A stretch of 64,000 nt of DNA from Salipaludibacillus aurantiacus. Lineage in GTDB: Bacteria; Bacillota; Bacilli; Bacillales; Salisediminibacteriaceae. Below, piece after piece: positions 1 through 7,750 of this stretch. The DNA lies in the NCBI RefSeq assembly GCF_900111295.1, contig NZ_FOGT01000013.1, forward strand, positions 1 to 64,000, read 5' to 3'. Every line of letters begins with the position of its first letter. The stretch's first letter is position 1. The translations under genes were made by a program, and so were the position numbers. The notes under the pieces are model-generated. The model worked only from the letters and a program-made list of their open reading frames with translations, did not search any database and was not told the DNA's origin.

Positions 1-93
1 TCGCCCCGGACACCCTTGCCATTCGCTAACGGTTCCCATTGCCAAGCCCGTAGTGGACTTCCACCACCTAGCTGTCAGACATGCCGGGCACAC
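1..93 (-). mobile_element. Group IIC intron, 5' end (truncated by window edge)
   Basis: Read on the minus strand, the segment starts at 93 with GTGTGCCCGGCATG. It fits the GUGYG 5' consensus of group II introns and matches, from memory, the start of the Oceanobacillus iheyensis group IIC ribozyme. Further in, GGCAAGGGTGTCC followed by GGGGCGA matches another conserved part of IIC domain I. The 5' splice boundary lies at 93/94, about a dozen bases past the stem of the selB terminator, as expected because class C introns insert just downstream of rho-independent terminators. The rest of the ribozyme and any reverse transcriptase lie outside the window. Confidence 0.88.
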
Positions 94-97
94 TAGG

Positions 98-121
98 AAG
101 AAAAAGACGGTAAAAACCGTC
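98..121 (-). terminator. selB terminator (intron target site)
   Basis: On the minus strand GACGG, a six-base loop and CCGTC are followed by TTTTTCTT. It directly follows the selB stop codon, and the group II intron begins about 5 bases beyond the U-tract. Confidence 0.85.
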
Positions 122-129
122 CTTTTCTT

Positions 130-2028
130 TTATTCAGCAGGCTTTTTTACCCACACACGCTCTGAATCTTCCCGTTTAGTAAAGCCGCTCTCATCTATGC
201 GCTCCATTAACGGAACAAGATATTTTCTAGTAAGTCCAAAAATATGTTTGGCTTCCTGTAGAGTAAACCTTTCTCCAGTGTTGTGATAAAGGCTTATAAG
301 TCCTTTATTGAAGGCATCAGAGGAAAGGAGATGTTTATCGTCCAGAGACATAACATTTCCTGTTCTAAGAAGAAAATGTGTCTGTTCCCGTGCCCAATCT
401 TCCGGAAGCCCCGCTTTTTCAAAAAGAACAGCTGAAGGTTCCACTTCTAGACCCTGACTCATCAAGCTGTCTTCAACTTGCTGCATCCTCTTGGCCCACT
501 GTTTTGGATAACCCGGCTTAAAATCAGCCGAAGCCAGTAAGGCGCCTGTTTTTACAAATACGCCTTGAGAAATAGCCTCGTCAATTATTTTTCCAGCCGC
601 TTCGTTTCCATATGAGGAAAAGTCCTGTTTAATCTGCGCTAATTCTTTACCGTCCCTGAGGGGGTAGTCGGTGTGGTAAGCTTTAAGTTCCTCTTCGATC
701 ATATCGATCAGTTCCTGTGCAGTCGCTTCGAGAACAAGCGTCCTGCCAAACACTTTAAGGCTCCCTTCTTTGGCTAAAGCTGCTGTGACTTCATCCAATT
801 CTTCTTTATCCATAGACAGGTCGTTTAGTGCCTCTTTTTCTGCCAGGCTTTTTTTCTCTTTCAAAAGGTCAATCAGCCTTTCTTCAGGTGTCCCTTTGCT
901 TTTCCTGCTCAGCATCTCAATTGTCTCTTCGCCAAATTTATACTTCTCTGCCTGTGGGTCGATGACCGTTCCGCCGCCAATCGTTTCAACCGGGGACGGC
1001 CGCCTTAAAATAAACCTGTCGCCCCTGCGTGTAACTACAGGCTGATCAAGCCTGAGCTGGCAAAGGACGCCTTTACCTTCTGTCAACTCGTTCCGATCAA
1101 AAAACACAATTTTCCCGTAGACTTCTGCCGTGCCGAGATGGCATTTTATGTAGCCTCGCTGCTTCAGAGGGAATTTAAGGTTATCTACCGTATTCAAAGA
1201 AATATCAATTGTCCGGGTGGTGCTGTAATACTGGGTTGACACCAGCACATCCCCGCGGCTGACTTCCTGCTTCGAGACACCGCCCAGGTTAACCGCAACC
1301 CGCTGGCCGGCCCGTCCAGTTTTTTTAGGCTGGTGATGTACCTGGAGCTGTCTCGCCCGGACTTTTCGCTGCTGAGGCAGCAGTTCCAGCGTATCTCCTT
1401 CGCTCACTTCCCCTTCATAAACTGTCCCCCGTACGACGGTTCCCTGGCCGTGTACTGTAAATACCTGGTCAATCGGCAGCCTGAAAGCACCGCGTGCATC
1501 GCGCACAGGTATACCGGCAAGACGCTCCTTAATTTTTTCACGCAGCTCAGGAATTCCTTTCTTCGATACGCTGTCCACAAATAAAAGTTCGGATCCTTCA
1601 AAAAAAGTGCCTTCCACTTGGCCGCCAATATCTTCTTCAATCAGTTCAATCATATCTTCTTCGATCTGATCCATTTTGGTCACAACGATCAGTCCGTGGT
1701 GTATGCCTAAAAGATTGAGAATATCCAAATGTTCAACAGTCTGAGGCATGACTCCTTCATCCGCCGCTACGACTAGAATAACAAGGTCGATCCCTGCCAC
1801 TCCGGCAATCATCTGGCGGATAAATTTTTCGTGCCCGGGTACGTCAATAACGGACACATGATAATCATCGCCAAGAGAAAGAGGGGCATACCCCAGTTCT
1901 ATGGAGATTGCCCTTTCCTTCTCTTCTTTTAAACGGTCCGTATCTATGTTTGTTAAGGCTTTAGTTAATGTCGTTTTACCGTGATCAATATGCCCGGCCA
2001 TCCCTATTGTGTAAAAACGTTCTGACAT
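130..2028 (-). CDS. selB: Selenocysteine-specific translation elongation factor SelB
   Basis: GTPase that delivers selenocysteinyl-tRNA(Sec) to in-frame UGA codons by recognising the mRNA SECIS hairpin. The 632-residue product has the P-loop GHIDHGKT (12-19), DVPGHE (62-67) and TKMD (117-120), then EF-Tu-like beta-barrel domains and a long C-terminal region of winged-helix repeats that in SelB binds SECIS RNA. The length is normal for bacterial SelB. The start at 2028 is chosen over an upstream ATG at 2055 because GGAGGA lies 7 bases before it and the protein then begins [18 protein letters not shown]. The tRNA-Sec gene is divergent, 240 bp upstream; selA and selD are not in the window. Confidence 0.95.
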   Translation of the reverse strand: MSERFYTIGMAGHIDHGKTTLTKALTNIDTDRLKEEKERAISIELGYAPLSLGDDYHVSVIDVPGHEKFIRQMIAGVAGIDLVILVVAADEGVMPQTVEHLDILNLLGIHHGLIVVTKMDQIEEDMIELIEEDIGGQVEGTFFEGSELLFVDSVSKKGIPELREKIKERLAGIPVRDARGAFRLPIDQVFTVHGQGTVVRGTVYEGEVSEGDTLELLPQQRKVRARQLQVHHQPKKTGRAGQRVAVNLGGVSKQEVSRGDVLVSTQYYSTTRTIDISLNTVDNLKFPLKQRGYIKCHLGTAEVYGKIVFFDRNELTEGKGVLCQLRLDQPVVTRRGDRFILRRPSPVETIGGGTVIDPQAEKYKFGEETIEMLSRKSKGTPEERLIDLLKEKKSLAEKEALNDLSMDKEELDEVTAALAKEGSLKVFGRTLVLEATAQELIDMIEEELKAYHTDYPLRDGKELAQIKQDFSSYGNEAAGKIIDEAISQGVFVKTGALLASADFKPGYPKQWAKRMQQVEDSLMSQGLEVEPSAVLFEKAGLPEDWAREQTHFLLRTGNVMSLDDKHLLSSDAFNKGLISLYHNTGERFTLQEAKHIFGLTRKYLVPLMERIDESGFTKREDSERVWVKKPAE

Positions 2029-2223
2029 GTCGTCTCCTCCAGTCTTCCAGCTCAAAATATATCTTGGTTTATTTTAACACATGAGCTGTATCCTTTCCCC
2101 TTTTAGCCTTGAAAGAGGAGGAAAGTAAATAGGGATTGCATACGGGTAAGGATATTCATGGAGCAGTTTGGAAAGGTACCCGGAAACTTTCAATAGTTTT
2201 GTATAGCAAGTGCTTCATTCTCA

Positions 2224-2232
2224 TGCTATAAT
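2224..2232 (+). promoter_or_regulatory. Extended -10 promoter of tRNA-Sec
   Basis: TGCTATAAT is a perfect extended -10 element ending 35 bp before the mature tRNA 5' end. No good -35 lies 17 bp upstream, so recognition probably depends on the TG extension. Confidence 0.6.
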
Positions 2233-2267
2233 GTTATTTGTCGTCAAAATAAAAGACATTTTATTAC

Positions 2268-2364
2268 GGGGCCGGATGTGTAGCTGGTGCTTGCCGAGGT
2301 CTTCAAAACCTTCAGGGAGGCGCGTGACGTCTCCGGTGGGTTCGATTCCCACACGGTCCCGCCA
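2268..2364 (+). tRNA. selC: tRNA-Sec (anticodon TCA)
   Basis: A 97-nt tRNA with a long acceptor stem (GGGGCCG pairing with CGGTCCC, one G-U), anticodon loop CTTCAAA giving anticodon TCA at 2303-2305, a long variable arm with a GGAG/CTCC stem, T-arm GTGGG-TTCGATT-CCCAC, discriminator G and an encoded CCA at 2362-2364. Together with selB on the opposite strand this makes a minimal UGA-decoding module. The extra acceptor-side base pair position (G/A) is mismatched. Confidence 0.93.
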
Positions 2365-2470
2365 ATTAGTGTAATTTTACAAATAATACCTCAACGTTTT
2401 TTAATTGTAATAACTATAAACCTTGTAAAGCTATTCAAGCAGACCGCTGGGGTATTTTAGTACATATCTG

Positions 2471-2501
2471 CCTTCTACAATCCCTATGTAGAAGGTTTTT
2501 T
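2471..2501 (+). terminator. Terminator downstream of tRNA-Sec
   Basis: CCTTCTACA and TGTAGAAGG form a perfect 9-bp stem with a 7-nt loop, followed by TTTTTT. It lies about 105 bp past the tRNA 3' end. The rest of the 2365-2670 gap shows no coding signal. Confidence 0.85.
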
Positions 2502-2670
2502 AAAGTGTTTTAATTATCTGCTAACCGGATAAACCTGAAGCTGCACGCTATATGCTATTTAGTTTACTTTACATATTCACCTTCCTGAAGCCTACAATCG
2601 TTGTTAAGATGATTACTAAAAAAATAAACGGGGTATGGTTTTTTAAAACTACTTTTAGGAGGAATATTTG

Positions 2671-3126
2671 ATGAAAATGTACGGAAGGTTTGCAGGGATG
2701 ATTGTGACATCAACCTTAGTTATGTATTTATTCATGTATTTAAATACTTATGAGTTTGGCCATGTAGCTTTTAGTGAAACGAGGCTCTATATGGCATTGT
2801 TAATGGGGGCTACAATGGCTGTTATAATGCTGGGATTTATGACACACATGTTAACTAATCGAAAGTTGAACATTGGAATAATTGCAGGAAGTTTAGTTAT
2901 ATTTATCTTTGCACTCTTTCTGGTCCGCAGCCAAACCACCGTTGATCAGACATCTTATATGAAAGCCATGATTCCCCATCATTCTATCGCTATTTTAACC
3001 AGTGAACGTGCTAATATATCTGATCCTCGAGTTCAAGAACTTGCAGATGAGATAATAAAAGCACAACGGGAAGAAATCGATGAAATGAAGGAATTAATAG
3101 AAGAACTTGAAAATGAAGAAGAATAA
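2671..3126 (+). CDS. DUF305 domain membrane protein
   Basis: A 151-residue protein with three predicted membrane helices (about 8-24, 40-58, 67-86) and a C-terminal helical DUF305 segment containing the family signature MIPHH (residues 100-104), then a Glu/Lys-rich amphipathic tail. DUF305 proteins are usually exported or membrane-tethered and the His pair suggests metal binding, but the biochemical role is unknown. The ATG at 2671 is chosen because AGGAGG sits 7 bases upstream; a TTG just before it overlaps the spacer. It is followed by its own terminator and looks monocistronic. Confidence 0.85.
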   Translation: MKMYGRFAGMIVTSTLVMYLFMYLNTYEFGHVAFSETRLYMALLMGATMAVIMLGFMTHMLTNRKLNIGIIAGSLVIFIFALFLVRSQTTVDQTSYMKAMIPHHSIAILTSERANISDPRVQELADEIIKAQREEIDEMKELIEELENEEE

Positions 3127-3163
3127 CCCGCATAGCCCACAGCAAAACAATATTATTGAAATT

Positions 3164-3203
3164 GGGTCTGACCTTTTAAAACTCCCTCTGGTCAGGCCCT
3201 TTT
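3164..3203 (+). terminator. Terminator of the DUF305 gene, built on a GGGTCTGACC motif
   Basis: GGGTCTGACC pairs with GGTCAGGCCC over 10 bp (one G-U) around a 16-nt loop, followed by TTTT. The stem sequence belongs to the GGGGTCTGACCCC family seen elsewhere in the window. Confidence 0.8.
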
Positions 3204-3241
3204 ATAGGCTTTCTTGCCATAATTATTTGAATCTCCCTACA

Positions 3242-3274
3242 AAAAAGTCATACACTTATAGGTATGACTTTTTT
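3242..3274. terminator. Bidirectional terminator-like hairpin
   Basis: AAAAAGTCATAC and GTATGACTTTTTT form a 12-bp stem with A- and T-runs on both sides. The rest of the 3275-3629 gap shows no gene or clear motif. Confidence 0.6.
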
Positions 3275-3629
3275 CAACAATTTACAATTATTAAAATTCA
3301 CTTTATTAGTTACTGCTTTGTTTAGTGTTAGCAGAATGAACGGATTACATCTTCCTTCTGAGTAATTAAGATAACTTCCTTTGTGACCGTTTATATTTAT
3401 ACATGTTTATAAGAACGAGTTGAGAACGAACAGCCGCAATTTCTAAAGTTTTTTCGAAGTCACCTGATTTACGGACTAAACCCCAGAGCTGACATACTGC
3501 GATTAACAATATATAAAACACGATTTAAGAAACCGACTTGACCGTCTGCAGTCCCTTCTGCTTCTGAACAGAGTTCGTTAAAAGGGACCGTAGGCGACGA
3601 GCCGTGACTGAATCAGGAATAAACTGATC

Positions 3630-4109
3630 TCAACTTTTCCCAGTAGTGTTATTTAAAAACTCCAGCCTTTTATTTGCTGCATTGATGAGGATGGAATTGT
3701 TCATTTTTTCTCCTGCAGACACAATGTTATGGAGCAGTTTTTCCAGCCCGCTCATCCCTGCTTTTTTAACAGCCAGCATGTCACATTTGATTTCGGAGAG
3801 TATATCCAGCTCATTTCCTTTACCTGCAGGATAAGTTAAATGCCCTATTTCATGCCATATGATTGCTTCTTTAATTTTTTCATCTGATAAAAACGATTTA
3901 AAATCATACACAAGAATACAACCGGCATAATTTCTGTCATTTGATTCTGTAAAAAGAGTCAGGATCCTTGTATCCAGGTTGTTTATCGCAAAGAAAAAAT
4001 CAATTCCTTTTCCATGGTAGTTTGTCAGCTGTTGTTTATCTTCCAATACCAGTAGAGGTTTTTCCAATTCATATTTATCAGATGAAAGGATACTTCCCAC
4101 ACACTCCAT
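3630..4109 (-). CDS. Small zincin-type metalloprotease domain protein (HEIGH)
   Basis: A 159-residue soluble protein without a signal peptide. HEIGH at 86-90 fits the HExxH zinc-peptidase motif and a downstream Glu near 106 in LSEIKCD could be the third zinc ligand, an arrangement reminiscent of ImmA/IrrE-like peptidases. No DNA-binding domain is fused and no XRE partner is adjacent. The start at 4109 is supported by GGGGGAG 4 bases upstream; the longer reading from 4139 would run through this ribosome site. A possible promoter is TTATAC-17-TATAAA at about 4160-4190. Substrate and role are unknown. Confidence 0.65.
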   Translation of the reverse strand: MECVGSILSSDKYELEKPLLVLEDKQQLTNYHGKGIDFFFAINNLDTRILTLFTESNDRNYAGCILVYDFKSFLSDEKIKEAIIWHEIGHLTYPAGKGNELDILSEIKCDMLAVKKAGMSGLEKLLHNIVSAGEKMNNSILINAANKRLEFLNNTTGKS

Positions 4110-4193
4110 GGTTCTCCCCCTTTTACTTTTTATTAACAAGTATGTAGGAGAAGCCTTCTTTTATACCGGTTTCACATAATTTGTATAAATGAA

Positions 4194-4232
4194 ATAGGGA
4201 CCCGGCGTTAGCCAGGTCCTATATTTGTTTTT
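4194..4232 (+). terminator. Orphan terminator-like hairpin
   Basis: ATAGGGACC and GGTCCTAT (one bulge) plus an inner GGC/GCC close on a GTTA loop, followed by a T-rich tract. No plus-strand gene lies upstream. The remainder of the 4110-4589 gap is very AT-rich with no recognisable gene. Confidence 0.5.
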
Positions 4233-4589
4233 TAATAAAAAATATATGCTTCCTCACAAATTTTCTCGCTTAGAAAGACAATAAATTTCTTCGTTATCTA
4301 TATTTTGTATGGAATAACCATATGTTAATTAATCTGATTAATAATGATTAGAGGAAGAACTTTTTCCATGTAAGGCACAAAAAAGTTATAACAATTAGAG
4401 CTTGATAGAATATACCTATTTGGCTTTTTTTGTAGTCTTTTAACTCGGTCAATTGTTACAAAACCGTGACTATTACCTATTTAAAATAGGAAAATAATTG
4501 AAATATATCTTTACAAAGTAATAACTATGTTATAACTTAATAGTTGTGTTATCTATTTCCAAAATTTAATAAAAGGGAGAGAATTTTAC

Positions 4590-5552
4590 ATGGGACTAAT
4601 TAGTGGGAAAGTAGCAGCAGCAGGTTTAGCCGGAGCATTATTAACTGGAGTTGTGTTCACAGGAGGACCAACAATCGACAAAACGAAAGATCTTCTTGAT
4701 GATTTAAGAGATAAAGTAGTTCAATTCAATGCTAATGAAACAACTTTGAAACAAGAACTTCAAAACTTGCATACAGATTCAAACAACAGAATTGCAAAGG
4801 CTAACGAAATTATTGCTGATAAGCAAAATGAAATTAATTCACTTAAAGCAAATAAACAATACTTAGAAAGCGTTGTTAAATATCTTGAGCAACGTGTAGA
4901 CGATCTTGTGATTGAAGTTAAAGAACTTAAGGACGAGCTTGGAGAAGCAAACGACACCATTGAAGCTAAAGAAGCTGAAATTGTAAAACTCACTGAAGAA
5001 CTTGAAACAACTCAAGACCAGCTTACAGAAACTGAAGCAGACCTTGAAAAGCTTGAAAAAGAGTACGCTGAGTTAGAAGCAGAGAATAACGACAATAAGG
5101 ACGAAGTACAGCGTGCCAACGATGAAGTTCAAAAAGCAAATGAAAAAGTAGAAGAGTTAGCTGATAAAGCAGCTGAAGTAGAGGAAGCGACTGAAGGCAA
5201 AGATCCTATGACTGATGGAGAAATCGAAGAGATTAACACGTCTTTAGATGAAGTTAATGAAGGTCAGTACACAGTTGAAAACTTGAACTTGACTTATATT
5301 CAGCTTACAGAGGAGTTTATTGCAGAACATCCTGAACTGGATATCCAGGAAGGTGAGCGTGTGTGGCGAATTACAAACAACAACGACTTTGACGTTGCTG
5401 TAACGTATTCATTCGCTGGTTCTTCTGACAGTGAAACAGTACTTGCCGGCACTGGACAAACTTTCTTTAAGACTGACAAAGGCGGCACATTAACAATCTC
5501 TTGGGAAAATGAAAAGGGAGACATTAAGAACAATACTAAAGCAGGCGCATAA
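4590..5552 (+). CDS. Secreted or membrane-anchored coiled-coil protein, unknown function
   Basis: A 320-residue acidic protein. The N-terminus (about 1-25) is a short hydrophobic Ala/Gly-rich segment, either a signal sequence or an anchor. Residues about 30-205 form an almost unbroken heptad-rich coiled coil dominated by Glu, Lys, Leu and Asn. After a linker, residues about 225-315 look like a small beta-rich domain ending in alternating hydrophobic/polar strands. A GGGAGAG ribosome site lies about 10 bases before the ATG and codon choice (GAA, CTT, GCA, AAA) suggests good expression. I do not recognise the family; a surface stalk carrying a small domain is only an inference. Confidence 0.75.
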   Translation: MGLISGKVAAAGLAGALLTGVVFTGGPTIDKTKDLLDDLRDKVVQFNANETTLKQELQNLHTDSNNRIAKANEIIADKQNEINSLKANKQYLESVVKYLEQRVDDLVIEVKELKDELGEANDTIEAKEAEIVKLTEELETTQDQLTETEADLEKLEKEYAELEAENNDNKDEVQRANDEVQKANEKVEELADKAAEVEEATEGKDPMTDGEIEEINTSLDEVNEGQYTVENLNLTYIQLTEEFIAEHPELDIQEGERVWRITNNNDFDVAVTYSFAGSSDSETVLAGTGQTFFKTDKGGTLTISWENEKGDIKNNTKAGA

Positions 5553-5600
5553 ACTAAAATAGAGCTGGTAAGGTACCTTCCTACCCCCCGGCTCCATATA

Positions 5601-5873
5601 CTAAATGCCACGTTCCTTTAGTTTTCTATCTACAGCATTCTCGATCACTTGCTCAAGGTGGCTGAACGAGGGTGCTGTATTTTTATTTCTGATTGTGATG
5701 ACATTTAAATTTTTATCAAATTCCACTTCCACCCTGTCACTGCTTTCAACACCCAGTTCTTTTAAATAAGGAGAAGGAATGATAATACCTTGTGAGTTGC
5801 CTATTTTAGTAATTTTTCTTTCTATGTTAATCACCGCCTCATCAATGATGCTTTTTTCGACAAACTCATCCAA
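5601..5873 (-). CDS. AbrB/SpoVT/MazE-type DNA-binding protein
   Basis: Up to 90 residues. The segment RKITKIGNSQGIIIP followed by a DRVEVEF strand (about 18-52) is a swapped-hairpin AbrB fold typical of MazE-like antitoxins and transition-state regulators; the helical C-terminus could be a toxin-binding tail. No MazF-like toxin is adjacent, so it may be a solitary regulator. The start is uncertain: TATAAT lies only about 20 bp before the ATG at 5873, leaving little room for a ribosome site. Translation may instead begin inside, around a GTG near 5832 preceded by GATGAGG. Confidence 0.7.
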   Translation of the reverse strand: MDEFVEKSIIDEAVINIERKITKIGNSQGIIIPSPYLKELGVESSDRVEVEFDKNLNVITIRNKNTAPSFSHLEQVIENAVDRKLKERGI

Positions 5874-5952
5874 TAATAGACAAATAAATTATACCATTAT
5901 TTTCATTATTTATCCTACGGCAAGGATTAAAAATATAAAGAAGGCCTAGAAA

Positions 5953-6846
5953 CTATTCAACTGATTGAATGTTCTCTGATAAAAACTCTTCTATATCCTC
6001 CGATTTCAGACCTGACGCAGTATAGAGACCTGTCTCAAAGTCTTCTGCTTCTTTTGTTTCTTTTAATATGTGCAGAAAGACATCTTCCTGGTTCGTTTCA
6101 GCAATATACTTTACCGCAAGATAGCTTTGGCCGTATACATCCGTATTTTCTTTGCTTTCTGCTTCTTCCCAGCCTGCTTTATCAGTTAAGTAACTGAAAG
6201 GAACAATGGTCATATCTGATTCTACAAACTTATCATTTCCTGCATAGTCGCTCAGTCCTTCTTCAAACCAAACAGGTATCTCTTTCTGATCTATTCCCAT
6301 ATCTTCTATCTTCTGCCTGAACGCATAATGAGTATATTCATGTATGATAGTTGATTGAAATTCAAACAGATAATTTTTCTCTCCGTCAAGAACCGCCTTC
6401 TTATTTTTCGGCAAAATGGCCAGCAGCTTCTCACTGTCTATATAATAACCATCAGTATTGGCTTCACCAGTCAGATTGTAGAATTCTTCCTCGTTTTCGA
6501 AAAGAACAGTCTCTACAGGCCTCTCCTTATACTCTCCTAAAAGGTCGTTGTTTTTTTCTATCGCACGTTTAATCGTTTTTTTAATTAACGGCATTAATTC
6601 TTCAGATTTTTCCGGAAAATAAAAAGTAATATGGTTAAAAGTTGCTTTCTTTCTACCCTGTTTCAGTTTTTTTTCCTGCTCACTGTCTTGATCTTCTTCT
6701 GAAGAAATCAACGTTTCCACATAATTTCTTTCGCCTTTTATGCCTTCATCCAGTAAAGGCTGCAAAGTATAAAACCCGGCTGTTGAAAAAACAACCAGGG
6801 AAAAAAATATAATAGTAATGGCTTTTATCTGAAATACTTGTTTCAT
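5953..6846 (-). CDS. Membrane-anchored gluzincin (peptidase MA-like)
   Basis: A 297-residue protein with one N-terminal membrane helix (about 8-27) followed by an extracytoplasmic domain. HEYTH at 169-173 is an HExxH zinc site and WFEEG at 193-197 supplies the downstream Glu expected in gluzincins of the MA clan. A charged linker (about 45-68) separates helix and catalytic domain. The start at 6846 is chosen because AAGGAG lies 6 bases upstream. It is probably a surface protease or chaperone-like hydrolase; the substrate is unknown. Confidence 0.75.
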   Translation of the reverse strand: MKQVFQIKAITIIFFSLVVFSTAGFYTLQPLLDEGIKGERNYVETLISSEEDQDSEQEKKLKQGRKKATFNHITFYFPEKSEELMPLIKKTIKRAIEKNNDLLGEYKERPVETVLFENEEEFYNLTGEANTDGYYIDSEKLLAILPKNKKAVLDGEKNYLFEFQSTIIHEYTHYAFRQKIEDMGIDQKEIPVWFEEGLSDYAGNDKFVESDMTIVPFSYLTDKAGWEEAESKENTDVYGQSYLAVKYIAETNQEDVFLHILKETKEAEDFETGLYTASGLKSEDIEEFLSENIQSVE

Positions 6847-6992
6847 AGGCACTCCTTAATTACCCTCAAATTTTGCAGTTAATATTGAGAAGGAATCTTT
6901 TTATAAATTATTACCCTTTTTTTTTAATCAATAACTTTCTTTACCAGATTGGCCGCCATCCTAAAATTCATATTAATCTATTTTTTTAAAGC

Positions 6993-7583
6993 TTAACTAT
7001 ATTTTGTCCGTTTTACTGGTTCTTCCCACCAGCCGAATGCCACTCTGCCGGAAGCAGCAATGTTTGGCGCTTCAGGAGCTGAAACATTCACAAGGAAAGA
7101 TCCGCCTTCCTTAAAAATAAATTTGCCATTTTCAACATCTACCAGGGTGGCCTCAGGCTGAGCCCTCCTGACAAATGCTTTAATTCCTCCAATAGGTTCG
7201 CCTTCCACATCGGTAGCGAACTGGAGTTTTATTTTAGGTTTAGGGAGCGGACGGAAAGCGGTATTAGCCGGGGTCACCAAGTCGGATTGGATTGGTTTAC
7301 CCCGAGGCTTTGAATTAAACCAAAATTGGGCACGGAAAGGGACTTCAGCTACATCTGTCACAGTCCAAACATTGACATGTAAATTGACCCTGGAATTAGG
7401 AGGATTATATAATCTTGCCCAAGTACTTTTCCCAAGCCCAAAAGTCAGCTCGTCAGCATAACCGACAAAATAACGTCCTCTTTCTGACTGATACAATTCT
7501 ATAGGGATATTAACCGCTTCAATACGCTGATCTGGCTTTTGTCTTTTTTTCCTTGCAGATACCGGCTTTTTAATATCTTTCAA
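6993..7583 (-). CDS. DUF6143 family protein
   Basis: A 196-residue protein without a signal peptide or membrane helix. A basic N-terminal tail (about 1-20) is followed by a beta-rich body with the recurring features of this Firmicute family: a YFVGYADELTFG segment, a VNLHVNVWTVT strand, and a proline-rich RPLPKPKIKLQF segment before a glycine-rich C-terminus. The function is not established. It starts at a TTG with AAGGTG about 6 bases upstream. The flanking 6847-6992 and 7584-7700 gaps show no other gene. Confidence 0.65.
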   Translation of the reverse strand: MKDIKKPVSARKKRQKPDQRIEAVNIPIELYQSERGRYFVGYADELTFGLGKSTWARLYNPPNSRVNLHVNVWTVTDVAEVPFRAQFWFNSKPRGKPIQSDLVTPANTAFRPLPKPKIKLQFATDVEGEPIGGIKAFVRRAQPEATLVDVENGKFIFKEGGSFLVNVSAPEAPNIAASGRVAFGWWEEPVKRTKYS

Positions 7584-7703
7584 ATGAACACCTTCTTTTT
7601 AAATTTTTTTAAGCTCCTTTATTAATTACGGTTGAGCTAAACTTGGAAAACATATAGGCGTTTTTTATGTTATTCACGGAATATAGAATGGTGAACGCGG
7701 GTA

Positions 7704-7735
7704 AAGAAAAAGACCCCCTCTTTTTAGAGGCGGTC
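7704..7735 (-). terminator. Terminator of the alkaline phosphatase gene
   Basis: On the minus strand GACCGCCTCT pairs with AGAGGGGGTC (one mismatch or wobble) around a 4-nt loop, followed by TTTTTC, 16 bp after the stop codon. Confidence 0.85.
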
Positions 7736-7750
7736 CTTGTTTTAAAAGTA

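Noticed and set aside
3107-3325. 72-codon ORF after the DUF305 gene
   Set aside because: It overlaps two terminator hairpins and has no ribosome site.
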